Source of the DNA: Rhodothermus marinus DSM 4252
Lineage (GTDB): Bacteria > Bacteroidota > Rhodothermia > Rhodothermales > Rhodothermaceae
NCBI RefSeq assembly: GCF_000024845.1
Contig: NC_013501.1
Coordinates: 1,492,001-1,556,000 of the forward strand
DNA: 64,000 nucleotides
Direction: 5' to 3'
Shown: piece by piece, positions 10,889 through 18,270 of the stretch
Numbering within the stretch: position 1 is the first letter of the stretch
How the letters are laid out: every line of letters starts with the position of its first letter
The notes under the pieces: model-generated
Told to the model about the DNA's origin: nothing
Seen by the model: the letters and a program-made list of their open reading frames with translations, nothing else
The model's database searches: none
Program-made: the position numbers and the translations under genes

Positions 10889-11515
10889 ATGCACCGGTTC
10901 TGGCTTGAACGGCGTCCGCACAACGGCCTGACTTACGAAGCGTACGTGGCGGCCTGGGAGGAAGCGCTCCGGCAGCCGCTGGCCGGACTCGACGCGCAGG
11001 CGCGGCGCTATCTGTACTACCGTCGCTACAACTACGAGCGGGCGCAGCGCGTGGCCGAGGCTTACCGTATGTCCGAGCGGCTGGCGCGGGCGCTGGAGGC
11101 CATCGAGCAGCCGCAGCTCTGGATGGTGCTCACCGAGGACTGGTGCGGCGACTCGGCCTACAGCTTACCCGTCATCGCCGAAGCCGCCCGGCGCAGCCCC
11201 CTGATTACGCTGCGCATTCTCCGGCGCGACGAAAATCCGGACATCATGGACCTGTACCTGACGCGCGGCGCCCGGAGCATTCCCAAGCTGGTGGCCTTTG
11301 CCGAGGACGGGACAGAACTGTTTACCTGGGGGCCACGTCCGGCCGAGGCGCAGGCGCTCCGGGATCGGCTGAAAGAGGAAGGTGCGGATGCCCGACAGCT
11401 CACGCAGGCGCTGATCGACTGGTACGAGGCCTGTGGCTGGCAACAGGTCGATGCGGAGCTGGCCGAACGGCTGGAGGCCGTACAGGAAGCTCAGCGCCTG
11501 TCGTCTTCCAGATAG
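10889..11515 (+). CDS. Thioredoxin-fold family protein lacking the second active-site cysteine
   Basis: A 208-aa cytoplasmic protein with no signal peptide, of the Thioredoxin_9 type. The helical N-terminal region (1-75) precedes a thioredoxin fold with LWMVLTEDWCGDSAYSLPVI and the cis-proline region ARSIPKLVAF. The usual CxxC is replaced by CGDS, leaving a single cysteine, so a classical dithiol-disulfide mechanism is unlikely. The partner is unknown. The 3' end overlaps the convergent fxsA-like gene by 25 bp. Confidence 0.75.
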   Translation: MHRFWLERRPHNGLTYEAYVAAWEEALRQPLAGLDAQARRYLYYRRYNYERAQRVAEAYRMSERLARALEAIEQPQLWMVLTEDWCGDSAYSLPVIAEAARRSPLITLRILRRDENPDIMDLYLTRGARSIPKLVAFAEDGTELFTWGPRPAEAQALRDRLKEEGADARQLTQALIDWYEACGWQQVDAELAERLEAVQEAQRLSSSR

Positions 11516-11982
11516 TGGGGGCGGGGGCGCGCCTGGCCGGACCAGCCGGATGAATCGGGGTCGGCGGGATCCGGGGGCGTAAAGCCGCCAAACGAAACGT
11601 AGAGTCGGGCGGTCTGCTGCTGAAGGGCCTGTTGCAGACGGCGCATCAGGTAGCGGCGGATCAGCGCACGTGTAGGAGGCAGCAGGCCGATCAGTCCCAG
11701 CAGGTCGGTCAGCACGCCCGGCGTGATCAGCAGGGCGCCGGCAAGCAGGATCAGCACGCCGTCGATCAGTTCGCGGCCGGGTAGCTTCCCCTCGGCCAGA
11801 CGTTGCCGAAAGGCCCGCCAGGTGGCCATGCCTTCACGACGGGCCAGAAAGCTACCGGCCAGCGCTGTGGCAAAGATCAATCCGATCGTGGGCCAGAGCC
11901 CGATCCATCGACCGATCTGGAGCAGCAGGGCCAGCTCGACGGCCGGTACGATCAGAAACAGCAGAAACAGGCGTGCGCCCAT
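11491..11982 (-). CDS. fxsA: FxsA family membrane protein
   Basis: A 163-aa inner-membrane protein of the FxsA family. The N-terminal helix FLLFLIVPAVELALLLQIG, the GLWPTIGLIFATALAGSFLARREG segment and the ILLAGALLITPGVLTDLLGLIGLLPPTR segment are family hallmarks; a soluble Gln/Pro-rich tail follows. In E. coli FxsA suppresses F-plasmid exclusion of phage T7; its general role is unknown. Convergent with the thioredoxin-like gene. Confidence 0.88.
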   Translation of the reverse strand: MGARLFLLFLIVPAVELALLLQIGRWIGLWPTIGLIFATALAGSFLARREGMATWRAFRQRLAEGKLPGRELIDGVLILLAGALLITPGVLTDLLGLIGLLPPTRALIRRYLMRRLQQALQQQTARLYVSFGGFTPPDPADPDSSGWSGQARPRPHYLEDDRR

Positions 11983-12379
11983 TCATCTACCCGCAAGGTT
12001 TACCCGGTTCGGCTCTGCAAACGGATCCGCTCGGGAAAGGATTCCATTGGCCCGGCTCGATTACGGAGGATGCTTCAGAATCAGGATAGAACGCGGCTCG
12101 ACGTAGCAGATCTACACAGCCGTATACGTAGAGAACGAAGGCTGTTCTGGAACGTCGGTCTGAAACTGCTTGCAGTTGCTATGTCTGGATTTGCTTTACA
12201 GAGAATCGTAATTGTTTCGTCAAAATTATTGACAAAGTATATATCTTCTTATGTTAAACGCTTACAAATCAATGATTAACCAATTTTTATGCATGCAATC
12301 TTAATGTTTGCTCTTTTACTCTGTAAAAAAAAATTCTATCGTCTTTGCAGCATCTTTTCTACACAAACCCTTCGATGCC
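11983..12379. other. 397-bp intergenic region with a compositional change
   Basis: No convincing gene is seen. The first half is GC-rich and includes ACAGCC/GGCTGT arms around 12115-12150. From about 12180 the sequence becomes markedly AT-rich and leads into the atypical islet. A candidate promoter lies at 12229-12255. An in-frame ATG at 12308 would extend the next protein by 24 residues, but those residues look unlike a signal peptide. Confidence 0.6.
12229..12255 (+). promoter_or_regulatory. Candidate promoter of the islet genes
   Basis: A perfect -35 hexamer TTGACA (12229-12234) is followed 15 bp later by TATGTT (12250-12255); other -10 registers (ATGTTA, TGTTAA) give 16-17 bp spacing. 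It sits in AT-rich DNA about 125 bp before the lipoprotein start. Confidence 0.4.
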
Positions 12380-13384
12380 ATGAAGCGGATGTCTCTTCTA
12401 TTAAAGCCGGCGTCTCTGGCGCGTCTTTGCCTGTTGGTGCTGCTGGTGGGCCTTTCCGGTTGCGAGGGCTGGACGCCGGTCTCGAAGGAAGCCACCGAGT
12501 CGGATCCGTCGCGTTTTCGTCGGGCGCTGGTGGCCGAGCAGGCGCGTCTGGTGCGTTTTGTAGTCGGTTATGTGCGGCGTCAGGAGGCGATTCGATTGGG
12601 CAAGCGACTGGATCGGGTGGAAGTGGATCGGTTGTTTGAGGAGGCGCTACAGGCCTATGAGCGGGCCTACGGAGTGCAGGGTGTGGTGGTGGGGTATCGT
12701 CGGGCGCAGGCGGCGTTGCGGGGGCCGAGGTCAGGGGTTGGGTTGCAGGCGTGGTGGGACAGTCTGGGATTGGAGGCGGAGCAGCAGGCGTGGATGGCGC
12801 GGTTGTGGGAGGAATTTCGGACATCGCATACGGTGAAGGAGCTTGATGTGCGGCTGAGTCGGTATGAGCAGGAGGTTGTCGAAGCGCTGGGGACAGGACG
12901 GTCAGAGGTGTTGCTCTGGAATGCGGCGGTGTTGTATGGTATGACAATGCTGGCGTTTGGCCAGGAGGATTGGGCAGAGGATCTTCGAGCGATGCTGAAA
13001 ACCCTGCAGGGAGAAGTCCGCCGGGGAAGTTTGACGCAGGAGATTAGAAGAAGCTTGCTGATGCGACCGGTTCTGCAAGGGATCAGCTGTAACCCGGATG
13101 CCGCACCGCAATTTGGAGATTACTGGTCTTTTGCCGGGCTCACAGGAGCAGTTATGACAGGTTGTGTGTCAGGTATTGGGTATTTAGGTCCAGCAGTTTA
13201 TATTCATCCTGTTGAAATGGGTGCTGCGTGTGCGACATTTGGTGGGGTATTTGCCGGCGCATATATGCTTATGGCCTATAGTGATTACCGTGGAGATATG
13301 ATCCAATGGTGCAGAGGAAACCGTGAGCCTTGCAGAAATAATGATAGATATCATTCGATTTGTAATGAATTTCTTACAAAATAA
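12380..13384 (+). CDS. Hypothetical lipoprotein with Gly/Ala-rich hydrophobic C-terminal segment
   Basis: Function not recognised. Starting at the ATG at 12380 the protein is 334 aa, with a lipoprotein signal (MKRMSLLLK then a hydrophobic core) ending in lipobox LSGC. The middle is helical and rich in Arg, Glu and Gln. Near the C-terminus is a glycine-rich hydrophobic stretch (FAGLTGAVMTGCVSGIGYLG and a second segment around FGGVFAGAYMLMAYSDY), then a cysteine-containing tail (WCRGNREPC, ICNEF). The 5' half is unusually G/T-rich and the 3' end AT-rich, unlike neighbouring genes. The membrane protein follows after 8 bp. A secreted effector or bacteriocin-like role is possible but speculative. 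Confidence 0.6.
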   Translation: MKRMSLLLKPASLARLCLLVLLVGLSGCEGWTPVSKEATESDPSRFRRALVAEQARLVRFVVGYVRRQEAIRLGKRLDRVEVDRLFEEALQAYERAYGVQGVVVGYRRAQAALRGPRSGVGLQAWWDSLGLEAEQQAWMARLWEEFRTSHTVKELDVRLSRYEQEVVEALGTGRSEVLLWNAAVLYGMTMLAFGQEDWAEDLRAMLKTLQGEVRRGSLTQEIRRSLLMRPVLQGISCNPDAAPQFGDYWSFAGLTGAVMTGCVSGIGYLGPAVYIHPVEMGAACATFGGVFAGAYMLMAYSDYRGDMIQWCRGNREPCRNNDRYHSICNEFLTK

Positions 13385-13392
13385 ATATAAAA

Positions 13393-13851
13393 ATGAAAGA
13401 CTTTCTTAAAAAGTATCCAGCGTCTCGAATGTTTGTGCTCTGGCTGCTGGTTGCTGTTATCAGTGCAACATTTCGTGCACTCGATGTGTATACGCCATCC
13501 AGTGCTATAGATATTCGATTTTTTTCTGTAGAAAATCTGGTAATCAGTGCAATTTTTGCTGTGTTTTCGCTGATTGCGATAGGTGTTATTTATTCCTTTT
13601 GGAGATTGTGTAAAAATTCATCTGAGCCTATACTGCTTCTTGCTCTCTACATGTCTGTGCTTATTTTTTCAATAATAAAAATACCATCTGATATTAATCA
13701 ATATTTTTCTCCAGAAAAAGATTCTCTTTATTCTTATTCAGGATATCAAAAAACAATGATTTTTGTTTTTGTGGGTATATATATGATTTCGTATATCTTT
13801 ATTCTGATTAGTAAGAAATATTCGGGCAGAGAAAATCAGAGAGATAAATAG
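13393..13851 (+). CDS. Hypothetical four-helix membrane protein
   Basis: A 152-aa protein without recognised family. Four hydrophobic segments are visible: FVLWLLVAVISATF, LVISAIFAVFSLIAIGVIY, PILLLALYMSVLIFSI and MIFVFVGIYMISYIFILIS. The N-terminus (MKDFLKKYP) is basic. Its AT-rich codon use (many AAA, ATT, TTT, ATA) contrasts sharply with the flanking GC-rich genes and suggests recent transfer. It starts 8 bp after the lipoprotein stop, so the two are probably co-transcribed. Confidence 0.6.
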   Translation: MKDFLKKYPASRMFVLWLLVAVISATFRALDVYTPSSAIDIRFFSVENLVISAIFAVFSLIAIGVIYSFWRLCKNSSEPILLLALYMSVLIFSIIKIPSDINQYFSPEKDSLYSYSGYQKTMIFVFVGIYMISYIFILISKKYSGRENQRDK

Positions 13852-13905
13852 GTTCATTGTATTTCAGAAGACTCAAAAAAATGGCAATGTCCTATTTCAT
13901 ATGTT

Positions 13906-13929
13906 TGGCGTATCTCCCTGGATACGCTA
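13906..13929. other. Hairpin after the islet genes
   Basis: GCGTATC and GATACGC form a perfect 7-bp stem around TCCCTG, extendable by two pairs. No T-run follows on either strand, so it is not a canonical terminator. It marks the right edge of the AT-rich islet. Confidence 0.4.
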
Positions 13930-13967
13930 CCCGCGACCGACTCGTATTTAATTAAATTTATGTCCAG

Positions 13968-14864
13968 TTATTCCGAGGCCGTCCCCGGTCGGGGTGGCAG
14001 TTTACCGACGGTCGGGATCGGGCGAGCGCCCGGCGGCAGGCGATCGGCCGGGACGGCCGCCGGCTTCGGCGTGGCCGCGGGCTGAGCCGCCTTGCGGGTC
14101 GTTTTCTCCGCGCTTTTCTGCACGAAGTACTGCTCCTCGCGGATGAACGCGTCGGCAAAGCCGGCGCGGCGCAGAATGCCCCGCACGTTCTCGATCATCT
14201 GAGGATGGCCGCAGGCATAGGCCACGGCCGTCTCGGGCGTGAAGTCCTCGGCCGCGTCCAGATACTTGCGCACGATGTCGTCCACGCGGCCTGTCTCGCC
14301 TTTCCATTCGGGGTCTTCCCACGGCCGGCTGACGGTGGGGATGTACGTCAGCCAGTCCACTTCTTCGGAGAGTTTTCGGAGCTCGTCCAGATACACGCCC
14401 AGCTCTTTCGAGCGGCTGGCCCCGTGGATGACCAGAAACCGATGGGGCGGCGACGCGCCCCGTTCGATCGCGTGGCGCTGGGCGCGGATCATGCTCAAAT
14501 AGGGCGCAATGCCGGTCACGGTGGCCAGCATCAGATGCCGCGTGCGCTTCGTCTCCAGCGTGAAGTGTCCCACGATCTTCCGACGCATCCACATGGCGTC
14601 GCCCTCGCGCAGCTCCCAGATGCGTGGCGTCAGTTTCCCATGCGGCACCAGTTCGATGAAAAACTCCAGCAGCGGCTCGTGGGGGGCCGAGACGATCGAG
14701 TAGGCGCGCGGCACCAGTTTGCCTTCTACCTCGAGCGCCAGCGTGGCGTACTGACCGGGCGTGAAGCTTACAGGCTCTTCGGGCTGAAAACGAAACAGCG
14801 CCAGGTCGTCGGTGAAGTCAATGCGTTCGACCAGGCGAACACGACAGAATTTGTCCGTCGGCAT
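13968..14864 (-). CDS. fpr: Ferredoxin/flavodoxin-NADP+ reductase (Fpr family)
   Basis: An FAD-dependent oxidoreductase passing electrons between NADPH and ferredoxin or flavodoxin, 298 aa from the ATG at 14864 (MPTDKFCRV). It has the FAD-binding motif RAYSIVSAPHE, a nucleotide-binding loop in TVTGIAPYLSMIRA and the C-terminal YACGHPQMIENV. A proline/alanine-rich tail of about 45 residues (from roughly 255) extends beyond the usual end of the family and is probably disordered. An in-frame ATG 24 codons upstream gives no recognisable extension. It stands alone between the islet and the moxR gene. Confidence 0.9.
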   Translation of the reverse strand: MPTDKFCRVRLVERIDFTDDLALFRFQPEEPVSFTPGQYATLALEVEGKLVPRAYSIVSAPHEPLLEFFIELVPHGKLTPRIWELREGDAMWMRRKIVGHFTLETKRTRHLMLATVTGIAPYLSMIRAQRHAIERGASPPHRFLVIHGASRSKELGVYLDELRKLSEEVDWLTYIPTVSRPWEDPEWKGETGRVDDIVRKYLDAAEDFTPETAVAYACGHPQMIENVRGILRRAGFADAFIREEQYFVQKSAEKTTRKAAQPAATPKPAAVPADRLPPGARPIPTVGKLPPRPGTASE

Positions 14865-14968
14865 GGCAACTCCGGCGTCGGTGAACGGAAACCGCTTACG
14901 AAAGCACGGTGCCAAACCGTACTTTCCGCTCCACAATACGGCGCAATCGGCTTGATGTCAAGGGCCGC

Positions 14969-15973
14969 TCAGGCTTCGGGGAGCGTTTCGAGCAGGCGTT
15001 CGATCAGTTCCACGGCCGAGATGCCGTCGGCGTCGGCGTTGAAGCTGGTGACGATGCGGTGACGCAGGACGGGCACGGCCAGGCGGCGCACGTCGGAGAT
15101 AAGCGGTGTGGCGCGGCCGTCGAGTGCGGCCAGCGCCTTGGCCCCCAGAATCAGGTACTGAGAGGCGCGGGGGCCGGCCCCGTAGCTCAGATAGGTGTTG
15201 ATGAACTCGGGCGTGTCGGGGCGTCCCGGACGCGTACGGGCCACCAGGCGTACGGCGTATTCGATCACGTGATCGGCCACCGGAATCTGGCGGATCAGGT
15301 CCTGAAAGGCCAGCAGCTCTTCGCGACTGACGACGGGCTCGACGGTCGGCGGCGGACCCGAGGTCGTATTGCGCACCACCGCCACTTCTTCTTCGAAGGA
15401 AGGGTAGTCGAGCCACAGGTTAAGCATGAAGCGGTCGAGCTGGGCTTCAGGCAGGGGATAGGTGCCTTCCTGTTCGATCGGGTTCTGGGTGGCCAGCACG
15501 AAAAACGGCGGTTCGAGCGGGAAGGTCTGTCCGGCCGCCGTCACGTGCTGCTCCTGCATGGCTTCGAGCAGGGCGGCCTGGGTCTTGGGAGGAGTGCGAT
15601 TGATCTCGTCGGCCAGCACGATGTGGGCAAAGATGGGGCCTTTGACGAAGCGAAACACCCGCTGGCCCGTGGTGCGGTCTTCTTCAAGGATTTCGGTGCC
15701 CGTGATGTCGCTGGGCATCAGATCGGGCGTGAACTGAATGCGACTGAACTTCAGGTCGAGCGCCTGCGCCAGCGTGCGCACCAGCAGCGTTTTGGCGAGG
15801 CCGGGCACGCCGATCAGCAGCGCGTGGCCGCGTGCCAGCAGGCACACGACAAGCTGCTCGATGATGGCCTCCTGACCGACGATGACCTTGCCGATCTCCC
15901 GACGAAGGCGCACGTAGGCCTCGTGAAGTGCTTCCAGAGGATCACCGGTGCGAAGCGCGCTCGGAGCAGGCAT
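14969..15973 (-). CDS. MoxR-family AAA+ ATPase
   Basis: A 334-aa cytoplasmic AAA+ chaperone-like ATPase. It has Walker A GVPGLAKT, Walker B VLADEINRTPPKTQAALLEAMQE, sensor 1 in FFVLATQNPIEQEGTYPLPEAQLDRF and a C-terminal lid. MoxR proteins assist maturation of metalloproteins or envelope complexes, often with VWA-domain partners; none is encoded here. The start is taken as the ATG at 15973, though a TTG at 15988 overlapping the upstream stop (TTGA) is also possible. It follows three foldase genes on the same strand. Confidence 0.92.
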   Translation of the reverse strand: MPAPSALRTGDPLEALHEAYVRLRREIGKVIVGQEAIIEQLVVCLLARGHALLIGVPGLAKTLLVRTLAQALDLKFSRIQFTPDLMPSDITGTEILEEDRTTGQRVFRFVKGPIFAHIVLADEINRTPPKTQAALLEAMQEQHVTAAGQTFPLEPPFFVLATQNPIEQEGTYPLPEAQLDRFMLNLWLDYPSFEEEVAVVRNTTSGPPPTVEPVVSREELLAFQDLIRQIPVADHVIEYAVRLVARTRPGRPDTPEFINTYLSYGAGPRASQYLILGAKALAALDGRATPLISDVRRLAVPVLRHRIVTSFNADADGISAVELIERLLETLPEA

Positions 15974-15984
15974 AGGCGGCAGGG

Positions 15985-17361
15985 TCAACGTTGGGCCAGC
16001 GTCGAAGTAACGATCTTGTCCGGATAGCGTTCGGCCAGCTCGCGGGCCTTACCGGCCAGACGGATGACCACCGACTGGCGCAGCTCGTTCAGCCACTGAC
16101 GCAGCACGCGCTGACGCTTTTCCTGAAGCGCCAGCTGTTCGATGCGGGCGTAGTCGGTTTCGAGGCTGACGCGGTGGCTGGGCACGAAGCGGTCGAGCCG
16201 CACGATGTGATAGGCACGGCGTCCGTCCAGCAATACCGCTTCGGCCGGATGGCTGATCTCGCCGACTTCCAGCGTGTCGATGGTGCGTTGCCAGGTCGGA
16301 TCCAGTGCGCTGAGCACCAGGTCGCGTTCGCCCGTGCGGGGATCCACCACACGGCCGCCCTGGGCCGCCGTGGCTTCTTCCTCGGAATGACGGCGGGCCA
16401 TGAGGCCAAAGGGAATGTTGTACTGCAGGATGGAGTCGCGCACGGCCTCCAGGTAGGCGATGGCCTCGGACGGGTCGGCCTGGCTTTCGTCGATGCGAAT
16501 CAGGATGTGGTTGAAGTCGATCAGATCCCCCTGGCGGCGGTTCACACGGAGGATGTGCACCCCGAAGGGCGTCTCAAACGGCTGGGAGATCTCGCCGATG
16601 GGAATGCGAGCTGCAACGGCGGCAAATTCCGGCACGAGGTCGGCCAGGCGCGTGTCGGGGATGTGTCCGCCGGCCGCCGCCGAGCCGGGGTCTTCCGAAA
16701 AGCGTCGGGCCATGTCCTCGAAGCTCGAGCGGCCGCTGACGATCGAGTCGCGGATGGCCGAGGCGATTTCGAAGGCTTCCTGACGGGCCTTTTCCGAGGG
16801 ACGCGGATAGCGCACGATATGGCTCAGGCGCACCAGGTCGGGTAGGGTGGGGAGCGAGTCGGTGGGGAACTGCTCGAACCAGGCACGCACTTCCGAGGGC
16901 GTGATGCGGATCTGCTGAAGCTTGCGGTTGCGGAAGGTTTCGGCCAGCATCTGCTCCCGGAAATCCTCGCGCAGTTCGGCCTTGAGCTGGGTGAGCGTCT
17001 TGCCGTAGATCTCTTCGAGGCGGGTCTGGCCGCCCACCTGTTGCATGAGCTGGTTGAGGCGTTCCTGCAGGGCCTGCTCGACGCGGTCGTCTGAGATCTG
17101 GATCGTCGTGTCGCGGCGGGCGTGTTCGGCCAGCACCTTCTGGTCGATGAGCTGGTTGAGCGCTTCGAGCCAGAGTTCGTCGGAGTAGGGAATGCGCTGC
17201 TGTTGCAGGTAGCCGGCCAGGAAGGCGTCCACTTCGGAGCGAAGGATCAGCTCGTTGCCCACGACGGCCACGATCTCGTCCAGCACCCGGTCGTCGGCGG
17301 GCGACTGGGCGCGCAGCAGGCCGGGCACAAGCAACAGAAGGATTGTCAGGAACCGACGCAT
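15985..17361 (-). CDS. surA: SurA-like periplasmic peptidyl-prolyl isomerase/chaperone
   Basis: A 458-aa exported foldase for outer-membrane proteins. The signal peptide (MRRFLTILLLLVPGLLRAQ) precedes the SurA N-terminal helical domain (DEIVAVVGNELILRSEVD). Two parvulin domains follow: one about 175-280 (RLSHIVRYPRPS, GGHIPD, FGVHILRVN) and a more degenerate second one about 285-395. A C-terminal helix completes the SurA plan. The nearest PpiC-type gene lies 33 bp upstream. Confidence 0.88.
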   Translation of the reverse strand: MRRFLTILLLLVPGLLRAQSPADDRVLDEIVAVVGNELILRSEVDAFLAGYLQQQRIPYSDELWLEALNQLIDQKVLAEHARRDTTIQISDDRVEQALQERLNQLMQQVGGQTRLEEIYGKTLTQLKAELREDFREQMLAETFRNRKLQQIRITPSEVRAWFEQFPTDSLPTLPDLVRLSHIVRYPRPSEKARQEAFEIASAIRDSIVSGRSSFEDMARRFSEDPGSAAAGGHIPDTRLADLVPEFAAVAARIPIGEISQPFETPFGVHILRVNRRQGDLIDFNHILIRIDESQADPSEAIAYLEAVRDSILQYNIPFGLMARRHSEEEATAAQGGRVVDPRTGERDLVLSALDPTWQRTIDTLEVGEISHPAEAVLLDGRRAYHIVRLDRFVPSHRVSLETDYARIEQLALQEKRQRVLRQWLNELRQSVVIRLAGKARELAERYPDKIVTSTLAQR

Positions 17362-17394
17362 GAGTTCTGGAGGCTTTCGACGGACAGGCGCGGG

Positions 17395-18270
17395 TCAGGG
17401 GCGTTGCGGTTGCTGGTACAGTTCCAGTTCACCACGTACGCGCGCTTCATTGCGCAGGCGTTGAACCAGACGGGCATAGATCTGTTTCCGGGCCTGAATG
17501 CGGGCCTGCTGGGCCACTTCGTCGTAGATCCAGCGCAATTCGGGAAGGGTGCCGGCCGGCAGGCGTTCGACAAGCTGGAGCACGTGGTAGTGGCCGTCGA
17601 TCTCGATGATCGGGGCCACGTCGCCATTGCGCAGCCGTTGCAGGGCTTCCCGCAGGGGGGCGAGCACGGCGGCCGTGAAGAGGCGGGATTCGGGAAAGTA
17701 GCGGCCGGCCAGCAGGCGTGCCTCCTCGGGATTCTCTGCATACCGATCGACCAGGGCCTCCCAGAGCGAATCCAAGACGGCCCTGGTCTCCTGGAGCGTC
17801 CGGTGCACCGTCCGGGCGTCTTCCTCGCGGGTGGTATGCAGGTAGCGCACGCGCACGTAGGGCTCCCGCAGGCGGAGCTGCTCCTTGTAGCGTTCGTAGT
17901 AGGCCTGGACCTCGGCCGGACCGGGCTGGCCTTCCTCGCCGGCTTCCTCTTCCTGATACAACTGTTCCAGCAGGGCGCTGATCAACACGGAGCGCTCGTT
18001 TTCTTCGAGCAGGCGCTGCACCTCCGGGTCGTTCCGGAGGCCGCGGCGCAGCGCTTCCTGGTAGAGCAGCTGGTTGGTGATCCACTGCTCGATCACCTGC
18101 TGGCTCGCCTCGGTCGAGTCCATCTGCACGGGCAGGAGCTGCAGCGCGCGGGCCAGCTCTTCGCGGGTCAGGTAGACCTGACCCACCCGCGCCACCACGT
18201 CGGGCGGGGGCGGTTTTTCCCGACAACCGAGCCAGCTCAGCAGGGCCAGGGCAAGCAGCAGGCGTTTCAT
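17395..18270 (-). CDS. PpiC/SurA-type peptidyl-prolyl isomerase lipoprotein
   Basis: A 291-aa lipoprotein (lipobox WLGC, Cys16) with a SurA-type N-terminal domain (VVARVGQVYLTREELARAL, then a helical ITNQLLYQEALRRGL) and a degenerate parvulin-like domain in the second half (VRVRYLHTTREE, then IIEIDGHYHVLQLVERL). Catalytic residues are poorly conserved, so it may act as a chaperone rather than an isomerase. Its start overlaps the preceding foldase stop by 4 bp (ATGA). Confidence 0.8.
   Translation of the reverse strand: MKRLLLALALLSWLGCREKPPPPDVVARVGQVYLTREELARALQLLPVQMDSTEASQQVIEQWITNQLLYQEALRRGLRNDPEVQRLLEENERSVLISALLEQLYQEEEAGEEGQPGPAEVQAYYERYKEQLRLREPYVRVRYLHTTREEDARTVHRTLQETRAVLDSLWEALVDRYAENPEEARLLAGRYFPESRLFTAAVLAPLREALQRLRNGDVAPIIEIDGHYHVLQLVERLPAGTLPELRWIYDEVAQQARIQARKQIYARLVQRLRNEARVRGELELYQQPQRP

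Noticed and set aside
12308-12379. N-terminal extension of the islet lipoprotein
   Set aside because: The 24 extra residues precede an obvious lipoprotein signal; the ATG at 12380 places the signal at the N-terminus.
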